Positions 51,681 through 59,889 of a DNA stretch of 64,000 nucleotides are shown here, one piece after another (position 1 is the first letter of the stretch; every line of letters starts with the position of its first letter). This stretch comes from Bacteroidia bacterium (GTDB lineage Bacteria > Bacteroidota > Ignavibacteria > SZUA-365), in contig JAOSJT010000001.1 in the NCBI GenBank assembly GCA_027493955.1, forward strand, positions 3,831,131-3,895,130, written 5' to 3'. Position numbers and translations under genes: made by a program. The notes under the pieces are model-generated. The model was not told the DNA's origin. It did not search any database and worked only from the letters and a program-made list of their open reading frames with translations.

Positions 51681-53972
51681 ATGAATTTCTCTCGAAATGT
51701 GATCTCAATCGTATGTATCGTGGCGTTATGGTCGATGGTGGCTCGCAGTGAGCGTCCGGAGACTATTTCGGATAACGCAACGATCAGTGGATTTATTCGC
51801 GACAAGGAAACAGGAGAAACACTTGTCGGCGCGACAATCCAGATACTTCAGACAAAGCAAGGGACCGTCGCCAATAAGAGCGGGTACTATGCGCTTGCGG
51901 AAATCCCGGCAGGTTCGTACACCGTGGTCTACAGCTTCATCGGCTACAAGAAAATTGAAGTGTCGGTGGAATTGAAGCGACGTGAATCGCGACGACTCGA
52001 TATCGAGATGGAAACGGAAGCCGTACGGCTCGATGAAGTCGTTGTTGAGGGCGAACGGTATGACGACAAACGACAAATTTCCATAAGCCGAGTAAACATT
52101 CCGATACGACAGATAACGCAGCTACGCATCGGGGGTGAAGCGGACATCTTTCGCTCCATCCAGTACTTGCCTGGTGTGCTTGCGTCGTCGCAAATATCAA
52201 GCGGATTGTACATCCGCGGAGGCTCACCGGATCAGACGCTTGTGCTGCTCGACGGATCCACGATTTACAACCCGACACACCTCTTTGGGTTCTTTTCGAC
52301 CTTCAATCCAGATGCGATAAAGGATGTGGACCTTATCAAAGGAGGATTCCCTGCGGAATATGGCGGCCGGCTTTCCGCTGTGCTCGATCTTGTGCAGAAA
52401 GATGGCAACAGGAAAGAATTCGGAGGTACAGCATCCCTTGGGCTCATAAGCACGAGAGTATCGGCTGAAGGGCCTATCGGAGACGGATCGTGGTTTCTCG
52501 GAGGCAGACGCACATACATTGATTTGCTGACCTCGCTCATTGAAACCGATGAGGAGCCATTACCGGATTACTATTTTTACGACCTGAACGGGAAGATTTC
52601 TCAGGATTTCGGTGATGCCAATAAAGTGTTCCTGTCAGGATTTACCTCCGAAGATAAAATGGAGTTCGATAACCGGGCAGGCTTCAACGGCATTCTCGGG
52701 ATAAGCAACAGGATGCTTTCCGGCCGCTGGACGCACATTCTTGGTGATAATCTCTTTACCGTCGTCAACATGAGCTGGAGTCGGTACAGGAACAGCTTCC
52801 AGACAGAGAATTCGGGCTTCGAGACCTACGTAGAAAACGTCATTCAGGATCTGACCCTGAAGGGGAATCTTGAGTGGTTCGTTTCACCGGAATGGACTCT
52901 GAAAGGCGGGGTCGAAGCCAACCGGTACCTGTTGAGCTACCTTCAGAACTTCACGGGCAACGCAGACTCAACCGCCGCGACGGGCACAACCGAAGGAGGT
53001 CTGCTCAACCTCAAAGAGACAGATCACACGGGCTCGTTCTTTCTTCAGTCCAATTATCAGTTCTCGAACCTCTTCTCCCTGCAGACCGGTCTGAGAGCGA
53101 ATTACTATGATTTGAGGAATATCATCAAGCTCGATCCCCGGATTGCAGTCCGGTACCAGGTACAGGACAATGTCGCAATCAAAGCGGCATGGGGCATGTA
53201 CCATCAATATTTCAGACTCGCATCACTGCCGGATTTCAGCTTCTTCGACACGTGGCTTCCGACGGATAGCACGGTGTCGCCAAGCATGGCCATACACTAC
53301 GTGCTTGGCGTTGAAACGCAACCCATGCAAGGGTATGATTTTAATGTGGATGTGTATTATAAGGACCTGTATCACGTAAGCGAGTTGAATCAGTTTCAGA
53401 CACAAGGTCGTACCGTCGAGGATTTTTTCTATGATGGAGAAGGCGAGGCCTTCGGTGTGGAGTTCTTTCTGCAGAAAAAAACTGGCAGACTCACTGGGTG
53501 GGCTGGTTACGCGCTCGGATGGATCAACACACGGTTCGACGCATTGAACGAAGGTCGCTACTTCAGACCGAAGTGGGACAGGAGGCATGATTTCAAGCTC
53601 GTAGCACAGTATAAGTTCAATGATCGTTGGGACGCGAGTGCGACGTTCACCTTTCAAACCGGTCAATCCTACACCGGAAGGACATCACGGCTTGAGAGCA
53701 GACTGCCGGGATCCGACCTCGGGAAAGGCATCACCATTCCCGCCGAGCGCTTCGGACTGCGTTTGCCCCCGTCTCATCAGTTGAATCTGAATGCGACCTA
53801 TCACACCACATTGTTCAAGCTTCCGACAAAATTGCTGATTGATGTGTACAATGTGTATTCGCGGAGAGACATCTGGTTCAGGTACTATGATACGACCGGA
53901 GAAATTACAACCGTCGAGGATGTACGTCTCTTACCGATCCTGCCAAGTGTAGCCATCGAAATCCAATTCTAG
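51681..53972 (+). CDS. TonB-dependent receptor with N-terminal carboxypeptidase-like domain
   Basis: A 763-residue outer-membrane receptor. After the signal peptide (residues 1-22) comes a carboxypeptidase-regulatory-like beta-sandwich (about 32-115, ISGFIRDKETGETLVGA...NKSGYYALAEIPAGSY). The plug follows (IFRSIQYLPGVLASSQISSGLYIRGGSPDQTLVLLDG, in part, and GGFPAEYGGRLSAVLDL), then a 22-strand-type barrel ending in IEIQF with a terminal Phe. It would import a substrate using TonB energy; the substrate is unknown. It is followed after 12 bases by a DUF4249-like lipoprotein gene, a pairing common in Bacteroidota. ATG 51681 follows GAAGG. Confidence 0.92.
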   Translation: MNFSRNVISIVCIVALWSMVARSERPETISDNATISGFIRDKETGETLVGATIQILQTKQGTVANKSGYYALAEIPAGSYTVVYSFIGYKKIEVSVELKRRESRRLDIEMETEAVRLDEVVVEGERYDDKRQISISRVNIPIRQITQLRIGGEADIFRSIQYLPGVLASSQISSGLYIRGGSPDQTLVLLDGSTIYNPTHLFGFFSTFNPDAIKDVDLIKGGFPAEYGGRLSAVLDLVQKDGNRKEFGGTASLGLISTRVSAEGPIGDGSWFLGGRRTYIDLLTSLIETDEEPLPDYYFYDLNGKISQDFGDANKVFLSGFTSEDKMEFDNRAGFNGILGISNRMLSGRWTHILGDNLFTVVNMSWSRYRNSFQTENSGFETYVENVIQDLTLKGNLEWFVSPEWTLKGGVEANRYLLSYLQNFTGNADSTAATGTTEGGLLNLKETDHTGSFFLQSNYQFSNLFSLQTGLRANYYDLRNIIKLDPRIAVRYQVQDNVAIKAAWGMYHQYFRLASLPDFSFFDTWLPTDSTVSPSMAIHYVLGVETQPMQGYDFNVDVYYKDLYHVSELNQFQTQGRTVEDFFYDGEGEAFGVEFFLQKKTGRLTGWAGYALGWINTRFDALNEGRYFRPKWDRRHDFKLVAQYKFNDRWDASATFTFQTGQSYTGRTSRLESRLPGSDLGKGITIPAERFGLRLPPSHQLNLNATYHTTLFKLPTKLLIDVYNVYSRRDIWFRYYDTTGEITTVEDVRLLPILPSVAIEIQF

Positions 53973-53984
53973 GCATCAGAAACC

Positions 53985-54878
53985 ATGAAGATTCAACCCG
54001 GAACATCTCTGCGTCTCAGTATGCTTCTCGTGCCGCTGGCATTTGTTCTATTGGCTTGCGAGGACCAGCCTCCCACGGACTATGATCCGAAACCGTTCCT
54101 CGAGGTCTACCTTATCGTCGATGAACCTATTCAGAATGTCATTGTCGGAATTTCCCAGCCAATCACGCAGAAGTTCGACTATGCGGCGATGATGGATAGA
54201 GCCGCCGAGGTCGTCATTCAGTCGCCTGAAGGTAGCTATGCGCTGCAGTTCATGATCGGCGATGGTGTCGCTTCCTATGCTTATCCGGATACGAGCGTGC
54301 GGATAAAGCCTGAAACCGAATACACCATTCGTGTTCGCACGAGTGACGGAAGTGTCATGACCGCCCGCACCGTCACGCCGAAACGCATGTCCTGGATCAT
54401 CCCTCCTCGGGAGGTGCTTCAGTATCCACAGGATACGACGATCCTGTTCAGTCCGGATTCGTTGAGGATCTCCTGGACCTCGGCGTCAGTTCCCGAGTAT
54501 CTCGTGCGAGTGAATGTCCTGGACACTCTCGGGTACGGCAAGTACCTGCAGACACCAACCGATGAAACAAACGAGCGAACAAACAATTTACCTTTCGAGG
54601 ACCCCGATGATCCGCAGTTTTACACATCGACGCGTTGGGGTTTCATTCAGACCACACAAGCACCGACAGTATGGGCTGCATTCCGATGGTACGGACGTAA
54701 CGAGGTTGCTATCCTGGCCCCGGACAAGGCGCTTGCCGATTGGTTCAAAGCCACACAATGGGGTGGGAGATCCGTCGAGTATCGTCCGGAATACAGTAAT
54801 ATCTCGGGTGGTGTCGGTGTGTTTGGTTCAGCGAGTGTTGTGGCGCGGGAGGTGTTTGTTCTTAAGCGGAAAAAATAG
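53985..54878 (+). CDS. DUF4249-like lipoprotein, partner of the TonB-dependent receptor
   Basis: A 297-residue lipoprotein (lipid Cys at residue 25 in VLLACED). The first half shows an immunoglobulin-like layout (FLEVYLIVDEPIQNVIVGISQPI, then EVVIQSPEGSYAL and TEYTIRVRTSDGSVMTARTVTPK), the pattern of DUF4249 proteins that accompany TonB-dependent receptors without a classical SusD. It probably sits at the outer surface and covers or assists the receptor; its ligand is unknown. It starts 12 bases after the receptor stop and ends 12 bases before the FRG gene, so the three share a transcript. Confidence 0.82.
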   Translation: MKIQPGTSLRLSMLLVPLAFVLLACEDQPPTDYDPKPFLEVYLIVDEPIQNVIVGISQPITQKFDYAAMMDRAAEVVIQSPEGSYALQFMIGDGVASYAYPDTSVRIKPETEYTIRVRTSDGSVMTARTVTPKRMSWIIPPREVLQYPQDTTILFSPDSLRISWTSASVPEYLVRVNVLDTLGYGKYLQTPTDETNERTNNLPFEDPDDPQFYTSTRWGFIQTTQAPTVWAAFRWYGRNEVAILAPDKALADWFKATQWGGRSVEYRPEYSNISGGVGVFGSASVVAREVFVLKRKK

Positions 54879-54890
54879 CATCATGGGTCT

Positions 54891-55760
54891 ATGACCAGTG
54901 ATGCGGACAAAGCGGAGGCGCATGGACAGTACGTTCAGACGTGGAACGAGCTGCTCGATGCGCTTTTTGCATACTCATGGAAGGAAGATCTATCCCGATT
55001 CCGCTCGAACTACGTGTTTCGGGGGTTGTCGAATTCGGGGTACGAGCTGAAAACGAGCCTTATGCGACTAGGAGGCGAATACTGGGAACTCGAGCGGCAT
55101 CTCGTGAGAAACTTTAAGAAGTATGCGCACCGGAATGTCGTTGAAAAGGATCTCATCTGGAATTGGCTTGCCGTCGCTCAGCATCATGGACTGCCGACGC
55201 GTCTTATGGACTGGACCTACTCCCCGTTTGTGGCAATGCACTTTGCCACCTGTAATCTCGAGCGCTTCGATGTGGACGGAGTTGTCTGGTGTGTCGACTA
55301 TGTCCGCACGCACGAGCTCCTTCCTCCGGTTCTGCGAGACGTCCTCGAGAATGAGGGATGTAATGCCCTTACTTTGCAAATGCTTTCCGCCGGAGCGGGA
55401 AGCATCGACGAGTTTGACGCCATGTCAATGGATCCGTTCGTGGCATTTTTTGAACCACCGTCGCTCGATGACCGCATTGTGAATCAGTACGCGCTGTTCT
55501 CGGTACTCTCGAGCCCTCGGCTATCGTTAGACGATTGGTTGCTTGCACACCCCGAGCTTTGGCGAAAAATTATCATTCCCGCCGGGCTGAAGTGGGAGAT
55601 CCGTGATAAGCTCGATCAGGCGAACGTCACCGAGAGGGTGCTTTTTCCGGGTCTGGATGGCATGTGCGCCTGGTTGAAGCGCAATTACAGTCCCGGATGG
55701 CGTCCGCGAAGGGAAGAGAACGATCTGATGCACGACGGCGGGAATGGATTTTCAAAATAG
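54891..55760 (+). CDS. FRG domain-containing protein
   Basis: A 289-residue cytoplasmic protein with an FRG domain: NYVFRGLSNSGYELKTSLMRL (about 40-60) and the strongly conserved QHHGLPTRLMDWTYSPFVAMHFA (97-119). The family is of unknown biochemistry and is often scattered near mobile or defence genes. The C-terminal half (FFEPPSLDDRIVNQYALFSV...IIIPAGLKWEIRDKL) is also family-typical: after the substrate-like loop comes the NQ-x-x-LFS segment. Position directly behind a receptor/lipoprotein pair is unusual. No clear ribosome binding site is visible. Confidence 0.9.
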   Translation: MTSDADKAEAHGQYVQTWNELLDALFAYSWKEDLSRFRSNYVFRGLSNSGYELKTSLMRLGGEYWELERHLVRNFKKYAHRNVVEKDLIWNWLAVAQHHGLPTRLMDWTYSPFVAMHFATCNLERFDVDGVVWCVDYVRTHELLPPVLRDVLENEGCNALTLQMLSAGAGSIDEFDAMSMDPFVAFFEPPSLDDRIVNQYALFSVLSSPRLSLDDWLLAHPELWRKIIIPAGLKWEIRDKLDQANVTERVLFPGLDGMCAWLKRNYSPGWRPRREENDLMHDGGNGFSK

Positions 55761-55803
55761 TTCTTCATAACTTGTTGTTTCATAACAAACCATAGTACTT
55801 TGG

Positions 55804-56214
55804 ATGAAATTTATCCGTTACGCTGTACGAAAAGATGAGCTCCACGTTCTCTTGCGAAGCATCGGTGTTCTGCAGGATCAGGAGCGTTTGCTCTCGGTGA
55901 ATAATCTGGACCTTTCGGATCCAGCACACGATATTGTGGTCGTGACCGCGACGACATACCCGACGGTGCCGGCAAACAGCGATCCAAACACCTGGAGCGC
56001 CGATCAGGTGCGGCAAAGACTGGCGGAACTTGCCATCCTGGAGGATGCCGCGACGCGACAATTACAAGTGATTCTCGAGGAGCTGCACAGACTCCAGGAG
56101 GCAGGGATTACCGACGTAGCCGGAAGTTCAGCCGAGCAGGATACCATTCCAAGCAGTGTCGAGAAAAATATCCGTGACCAGATCCGGAGGGTCCTCTCGG
56201 GTGGCGGCGGGTAA
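55804..56214 (+). CDS. Hypothetical protein with helical C-terminal half
   Basis: A 136-residue protein not recognised. Residues 1-60 look like an alpha+beta segment (MKFIRYAVRKDELHVLLRS, DIVVVTATTYPTV). Residues 65-105 form a leucine-rich, probable coiled-coil helix (VRQRLAELAILEDAATRQLQVILEELHRLQEAG), and the C-terminus ends in Gly repeats. It has no signal peptide or membrane segment. It starts 43 bases after the FRG gene on the same strand, with a weak ribosome site, and a hairpin that may end the transcript follows. It could be a partner of the FRG protein, by position only. Confidence 0.55.
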   Translation: MKFIRYAVRKDELHVLLRSIGVLQDQERLLSVNNLDLSDPAHDIVVVTATTYPTVPANSDPNTWSADQVRQRLAELAILEDAATRQLQVILEELHRLQEAGITDVAGSSAEQDTIPSSVEKNIRDQIRRVLSGGGG

Positions 56215-56240
56215 AGAGAACACTATGCGTCAGCACATAG

Positions 56241-56270
56241 ATCCGAGGAAAAAATTCCTTGGATTCGTTT
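56241..56270 (+). terminator. Possible terminator after the FRG operon
   Basis: ATCCGAGGAA / TTCCTTGGAT forms a 10-bp stem (one G-T pair) with an AAAA loop; the T-rich TCGTTTGTATTC follows. The tail is weak. Confidence 0.45.
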
Positions 56271-56449
56271 GTATTCTATGCAGAAATGTCCGTTCTTTGT
56301 AGTATTACTAGCTAGTGTTGTCCATCCAGGATATCTGGAGACCGCAAAAGCACGTCAGAGATCGTAAGAAACGTGCTACGTCGTACCATCATTCCTAATA
56401 GGCATTTGAGGCGTCTTTGCCGAAAAACAGACCGTCTGAGGTGAATATC

Positions 56450-57988
56450 ATGTTCAAAGTATTTCCGCTTGTGATCCTTGTAGTGTTGCTCGCTACCGTT
56501 TCCAATGCACAACAGGACAGCGAAACACAAACGCAGAACCGTGAAAGGCGGTATGACGACGACTACAGTCGTCCGCAAAAATTCGGGTTCGGGCTTGCAC
56601 TGTCACTCAACCGCTTTGCGGGCGACTTGCAGGATGGGGATAATTTTCCCGGTGCCACAACAGACTGGAATCTGGGATTCGGAGTCCATGGTCTATGGAG
56701 ATTTGCAGATGCAGGCGATTTCTCAACATTGCATCTGTTGGGACGGATTTCGTATTCGCCGGTTTCATCCGATTTCGATGGAACAAACTTCACGAGTCGT
56801 GAAAGGTACACCTTTAACTATAAGGATAAACTCCTTCACTTTGTGGCAGCAATTCAGATGCAATTGTTTCCAGAGTATGATTTGCGCCCGTATGCTTATG
56901 CTGGGTTCGGATTCATTCTTTTTGATCCCGAAATCGTATCAAATGACGCTTACGATGCGAAATTTCGATCCTTCATAGAAGATGAATCGTCATCGTTGAC
57001 GTTACCTCTTGGCGTTGGTGTAACGTGGACAATCTCTGAGCGACTGGATTTTTATACCGAGTTCATGAAAACGCTAACCTTCACAGATGCAATGGATAAG
57101 TTTGTCTCGAGAGACAACGACAACTACAATAAAATAAATTTCGGATTGACGCTGTACCTCGGTGACAGAAGCCGTGCAATGCAACCGGAAGCACCAGTGC
57201 GTGAAGCTCCCAAAGATACAGACGGGGATGGATTACTCGACGCGGACGAAACTTCCATTTACAATACCGATCCGAACAATCCGGATACCGATGGTGATGG
57301 ACTTCGCGATGGCGACGAAGTCAATATCCACAAGACAGATCCGACACTTCGGGACACGGATTACGATGGTTTGCTGGACGGTGAAGAAGTGCTGACCTAC
57401 AAGACAAATCCGCTGCTTAAGGACACTGATACCGATGGCTGCAGCGATGGTGATGAGGTCCTGGTCATGAAGACCAACGCTCTGGTTGTCGATACCGATG
57501 GGGACGGTTTGACCGACTGCGACGAACGGAACGTCTATCGCACCAATCCGCTGATCAAGGACACTGATGACGACGGCGCGGAGGATGGAAAGGAAGTCCG
57601 CGATGGTACCGATCCTCTGGTGGCGGATGTTCTCCGTATGGAACAGAGCGGAAATATCGTGCTCGAAGGAATCAATTTCGAGACGAATTCAGCACAAATC
57701 ACCCCGGATTCTGAACCTACTCTCACAAAGGCGCTCAACACGCTCCGGACGAATCCCCAGTTGCGCGTCGAGATTCAGGGCCATACGGATGATGTCGGTA
57801 ACGACAGGGCCAATCAACGATTGAGTGAGGCACGAGCCAATTCCGTTCGGGATTACCTGGTCCAACGCGGAATAGACGGCGGTAGAATGACCACACGCGG
57901 TTACGGTGAAACAGCTCCTCTCGTTCCGAACGATTCAGACGAGAACAGAGCGAAGAACAGACGCATCCAGTTCCAGGTGCTTCAGTAA
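56450..57988 (+). CDS. OmpA-family outer-membrane protein with thrombospondin type 3 repeats
   Basis: A 512-residue protein. It has a signal peptide (MFKVFPLVILVVLLATVSNAQ), an eight-strand-type barrel (about 35-240, LALSLNRFAGDL to INFGLTLYLGDRS), and six Asp-rich calcium-binding TSP3 repeats (256-393, DTDGDGLLDADE and variants). A C-terminal OmpA peptidoglycan-binding domain (about 402-512: INFETNSAQITPDSEPTL, EIQGHTDDVGNDRANQRLSEARA, NRRIQF) ends it. It would anchor the outer membrane to peptidoglycan. GAGGTG lies before the ATG at 56450. The gene stands alone between intergenic hairpins. Confidence 0.94.
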   Translation: MFKVFPLVILVVLLATVSNAQQDSETQTQNRERRYDDDYSRPQKFGFGLALSLNRFAGDLQDGDNFPGATTDWNLGFGVHGLWRFADAGDFSTLHLLGRISYSPVSSDFDGTNFTSRERYTFNYKDKLLHFVAAIQMQLFPEYDLRPYAYAGFGFILFDPEIVSNDAYDAKFRSFIEDESSSLTLPLGVGVTWTISERLDFYTEFMKTLTFTDAMDKFVSRDNDNYNKINFGLTLYLGDRSRAMQPEAPVREAPKDTDGDGLLDADETSIYNTDPNNPDTDGDGLRDGDEVNIHKTDPTLRDTDYDGLLDGEEVLTYKTNPLLKDTDTDGCSDGDEVLVMKTNALVVDTDGDGLTDCDERNVYRTNPLIKDTDDDGAEDGKEVRDGTDPLVADVLRMEQSGNIVLEGINFETNSAQITPDSEPTLTKALNTLRTNPQLRVEIQGHTDDVGNDRANQRLSEARANSVRDYLVQRGIDGGRMTTRGYGETAPLVPNDSDENRAKNRRIQFQVLQ

Positions 57989-58443
57989 GGCAAACAGAGT
58001 TCTGCGGATCCGGGTAGGTGACTGCCCGGATCCTACGCGCTCCTGCTTTGTGCAGAATCCGTTGTCGGATTGTCCCTGTTGGATGTTTTCTCAGCCTCTC
58101 TCCGCGAGAGCGCAAAGCGATGATCACAGCGACGTACAGCGATCACTCCACCTTTTCAGATTGAGATAGCTGTATTGGCATATAATTTTCCACCTGTTTC
58201 GTGTCTCACAGTACACGCATCGGCAAAGGCATCTGCCGTTTATGCTCCTCCCTCATTGTGAGAATGATCAGGGTACTGCCGGATGCATTACGCGTTACGG
58301 TTTCATCTTCACTTAACTTCCCTCGGTTTGTTCCTGCTAGGATCAGACTTTTCATATACATCTGATGTTCTCCCACGACCCATATCTCGCGTCGCTGGGA
58401 TTCTTCCCGCATCTTGATTCATTCATTGAAACCGGATGGTACC
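57989..58443. other. Intergenic region between the OmpA and response regulator genes
   Basis: These 455 bases hold the hairpin listed below and a TATAAT near 58180-58186 with no good -35 at 17 bases. No gene with supported protein content was found. Confidence 0.4.
58006..58033 (+). terminator. Strong hairpin after the OmpA gene
   Basis: GGATCCGGG and CCCGGATCC form a perfect 9-bp stem with a 10-base loop, starting 17 bases after the stop. There is no T tract, so it may protect the mRNA end rather than terminate. Confidence 0.5.
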
Positions 58444-59820
58444 ATGGCAGAAACACTCGTTTTTATTGTTGACGACGAAGATTCAGTCCGTCGTCTGATC
58501 TCCCAGAGAATCAGTAAAAGCTGGGGATTCAAAACACGTGCGTTTAGCAGCGGTGAGTCGGTGCTAGAAGCACTTGATGATGCTCCCGACGCAATCATTC
58601 TTGACATTTTCCTGCCTGAAGAGGATGGCGTGGAGGTGTTGAGAGAAATCAAGAAACAGAATCCGGACATACCGGTCATTATGCTGTCTGCAGAAGGTGC
58701 GGTTGACACTGTTGTTGAGTGTATTAAGCTTGGAGCAGCAGACTTCCTCGTCAAACCAATCGATTTTACGCATCTCGAGGTAACTCTGAAAAATGCGGTA
58801 AAACTTTCGGTACTCAGCAAGGAGTTGGCCAGATTGAGGGATGCTCTTGAGGAATCCGTGTCCACGGGCACCATGATCGCAGGCAGCAAGGAAATGCAAC
58901 TCGTGGAACGCATGATTGGTCGTGTGAAGGACACCGACATGTCCGTCCTTCTTTCCGGTGAAAGTGGTACCGGAAAGGAGCTCGTCGCACGATTGATTCA
59001 TTTCACCGGAAAGCGGAAGAGGGGTCCGTTCGTCGTTTTTAATTGCGCTGCGATACCTGCCGATTTGCTCGAAAGCGAACTGTTCGGTCATGAGCGTGGA
59101 GCATTTACCGGTGCGACGCAACGAAAAATCGGCAAGTTTGAGCAAGCCGACGGCGGGACCATTTTCCTGGATGAAATTGGTGATATGAGTCCGGCATTGC
59201 AGGCGAAAATTCTGCGCGTCATCGCATCGAAGGAGTTTGAACGGGTCGGTGGCAATACCACGATCAAAACCAATGCCCGGGTCATTTCCGCGAGCAACAA
59301 AAATCTCAAGGATGCCGTGAAGAAGAAACTCTTCCGTGAAGATCTCTATTACCGTCTCTCAAGCTTTCCGATTCACCTGCCTGCGCTGCGTGATCGAGGA
59401 TCGGACATCATCGAATTGGCGGAGATGTTCCTGAAGCAATTCTCGAAGGAAATGAATCTGCCCGTCAGCGGATTTTCGAGAGAAGCGATCGAGGTGATTT
59501 ATCGTTACCCGTGGCCGGGAAACGTTCGTGAACTGGAAAACGCAATCCGACGGGCCGTGGTTATGGCCGAGGGGGATGTTATCTCCGCCAACGAACTCCC
59601 GCTTGTGGCACAACCCTTCCAGCATTCATCCATGGAAATCGAGGTCGACGGCAAGATTTTCCACGACAACAAAATCGTGCCCTTGGAGAAGATCAAGGAA
59701 CAGGTTGTCCGCCGGGCCATAGAGATCACAAGAGGTAATCTTGCGCAAACTGCACGGGCTCTCGGAGTCAGCCGTTCAACGCTCTACAAGCTCGCAGAAA
59801 AATACAAAGTCAAGTACTGA
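58444..59820 (+). CDS. Sigma-54-dependent response regulator (NtrC family)
   Basis: A 458-residue regulator. The receiver domain (1-120) has the acceptor Asp54 in ILDIFLPEEDG. The AAA+ domain has Walker A GESGTGKE (from about 173), the sigma-54 contact loop GAFTGA (219-224) and arginine-finger region FREDLYYRL. The C-terminus carries a Fis-type helix-turn-helix (NLAQTARALGVSRSTLYKLAEKY). It would activate sigma-54 promoters after phosphorylation. No histidine kinase lies next to it, so it is an orphan here. ATG 58444 begins the receiver. The gene is flanked by hairpins and monocistronic. Confidence 0.96.
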   Translation: MAETLVFIVDDEDSVRRLISQRISKSWGFKTRAFSSGESVLEALDDAPDAIILDIFLPEEDGVEVLREIKKQNPDIPVIMLSAEGAVDTVVECIKLGAADFLVKPIDFTHLEVTLKNAVKLSVLSKELARLRDALEESVSTGTMIAGSKEMQLVERMIGRVKDTDMSVLLSGESGTGKELVARLIHFTGKRKRGPFVVFNCAAIPADLLESELFGHERGAFTGATQRKIGKFEQADGGTIFLDEIGDMSPALQAKILRVIASKEFERVGGNTTIKTNARVISASNKNLKDAVKKKLFREDLYYRLSSFPIHLPALRDRGSDIIELAEMFLKQFSKEMNLPVSGFSREAIEVIYRYPWPGNVRELENAIRRAVVMAEGDVISANELPLVAQPFQHSSMEIEVDGKIFHDNKIVPLEKIKEQVVRRAIEITRGNLAQTARALGVSRSTLYKLAEKYKVKY

Positions 59821-59841
59821 TTATCTTCCGAAACGAAGTCA

Positions 59842-59880
59842 ACTGCACGGTAGGGCGTTGTTTTGCTCTGACCGTGCAGT
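59842..59880 (+). terminator. Terminator-like hairpin after the response regulator gene
   Basis: ACTGCACGGT / ACCGTGCAGT is a perfect 10-bp stem enclosing a 19-base part-paired loop, followed by ATTGATTTTA. The next gene's ATG is 9 bases further, so the hairpin could also limit its translation. Confidence 0.6.
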
Positions 59881-59889
59881 ATTGATTTT

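Noticed and set aside
51155-51805. 216-codon minus-strand frame
   Set aside because: It overlaps the well-supported TM1266-like gene and the start of the receptor gene; no domain or ribosome site.
57735-58127. 130-codon minus-strand frame over the OmpA 3' end
   Set aside because: It overlaps the OmpA domain; Arg/Cys-rich shadow composition.
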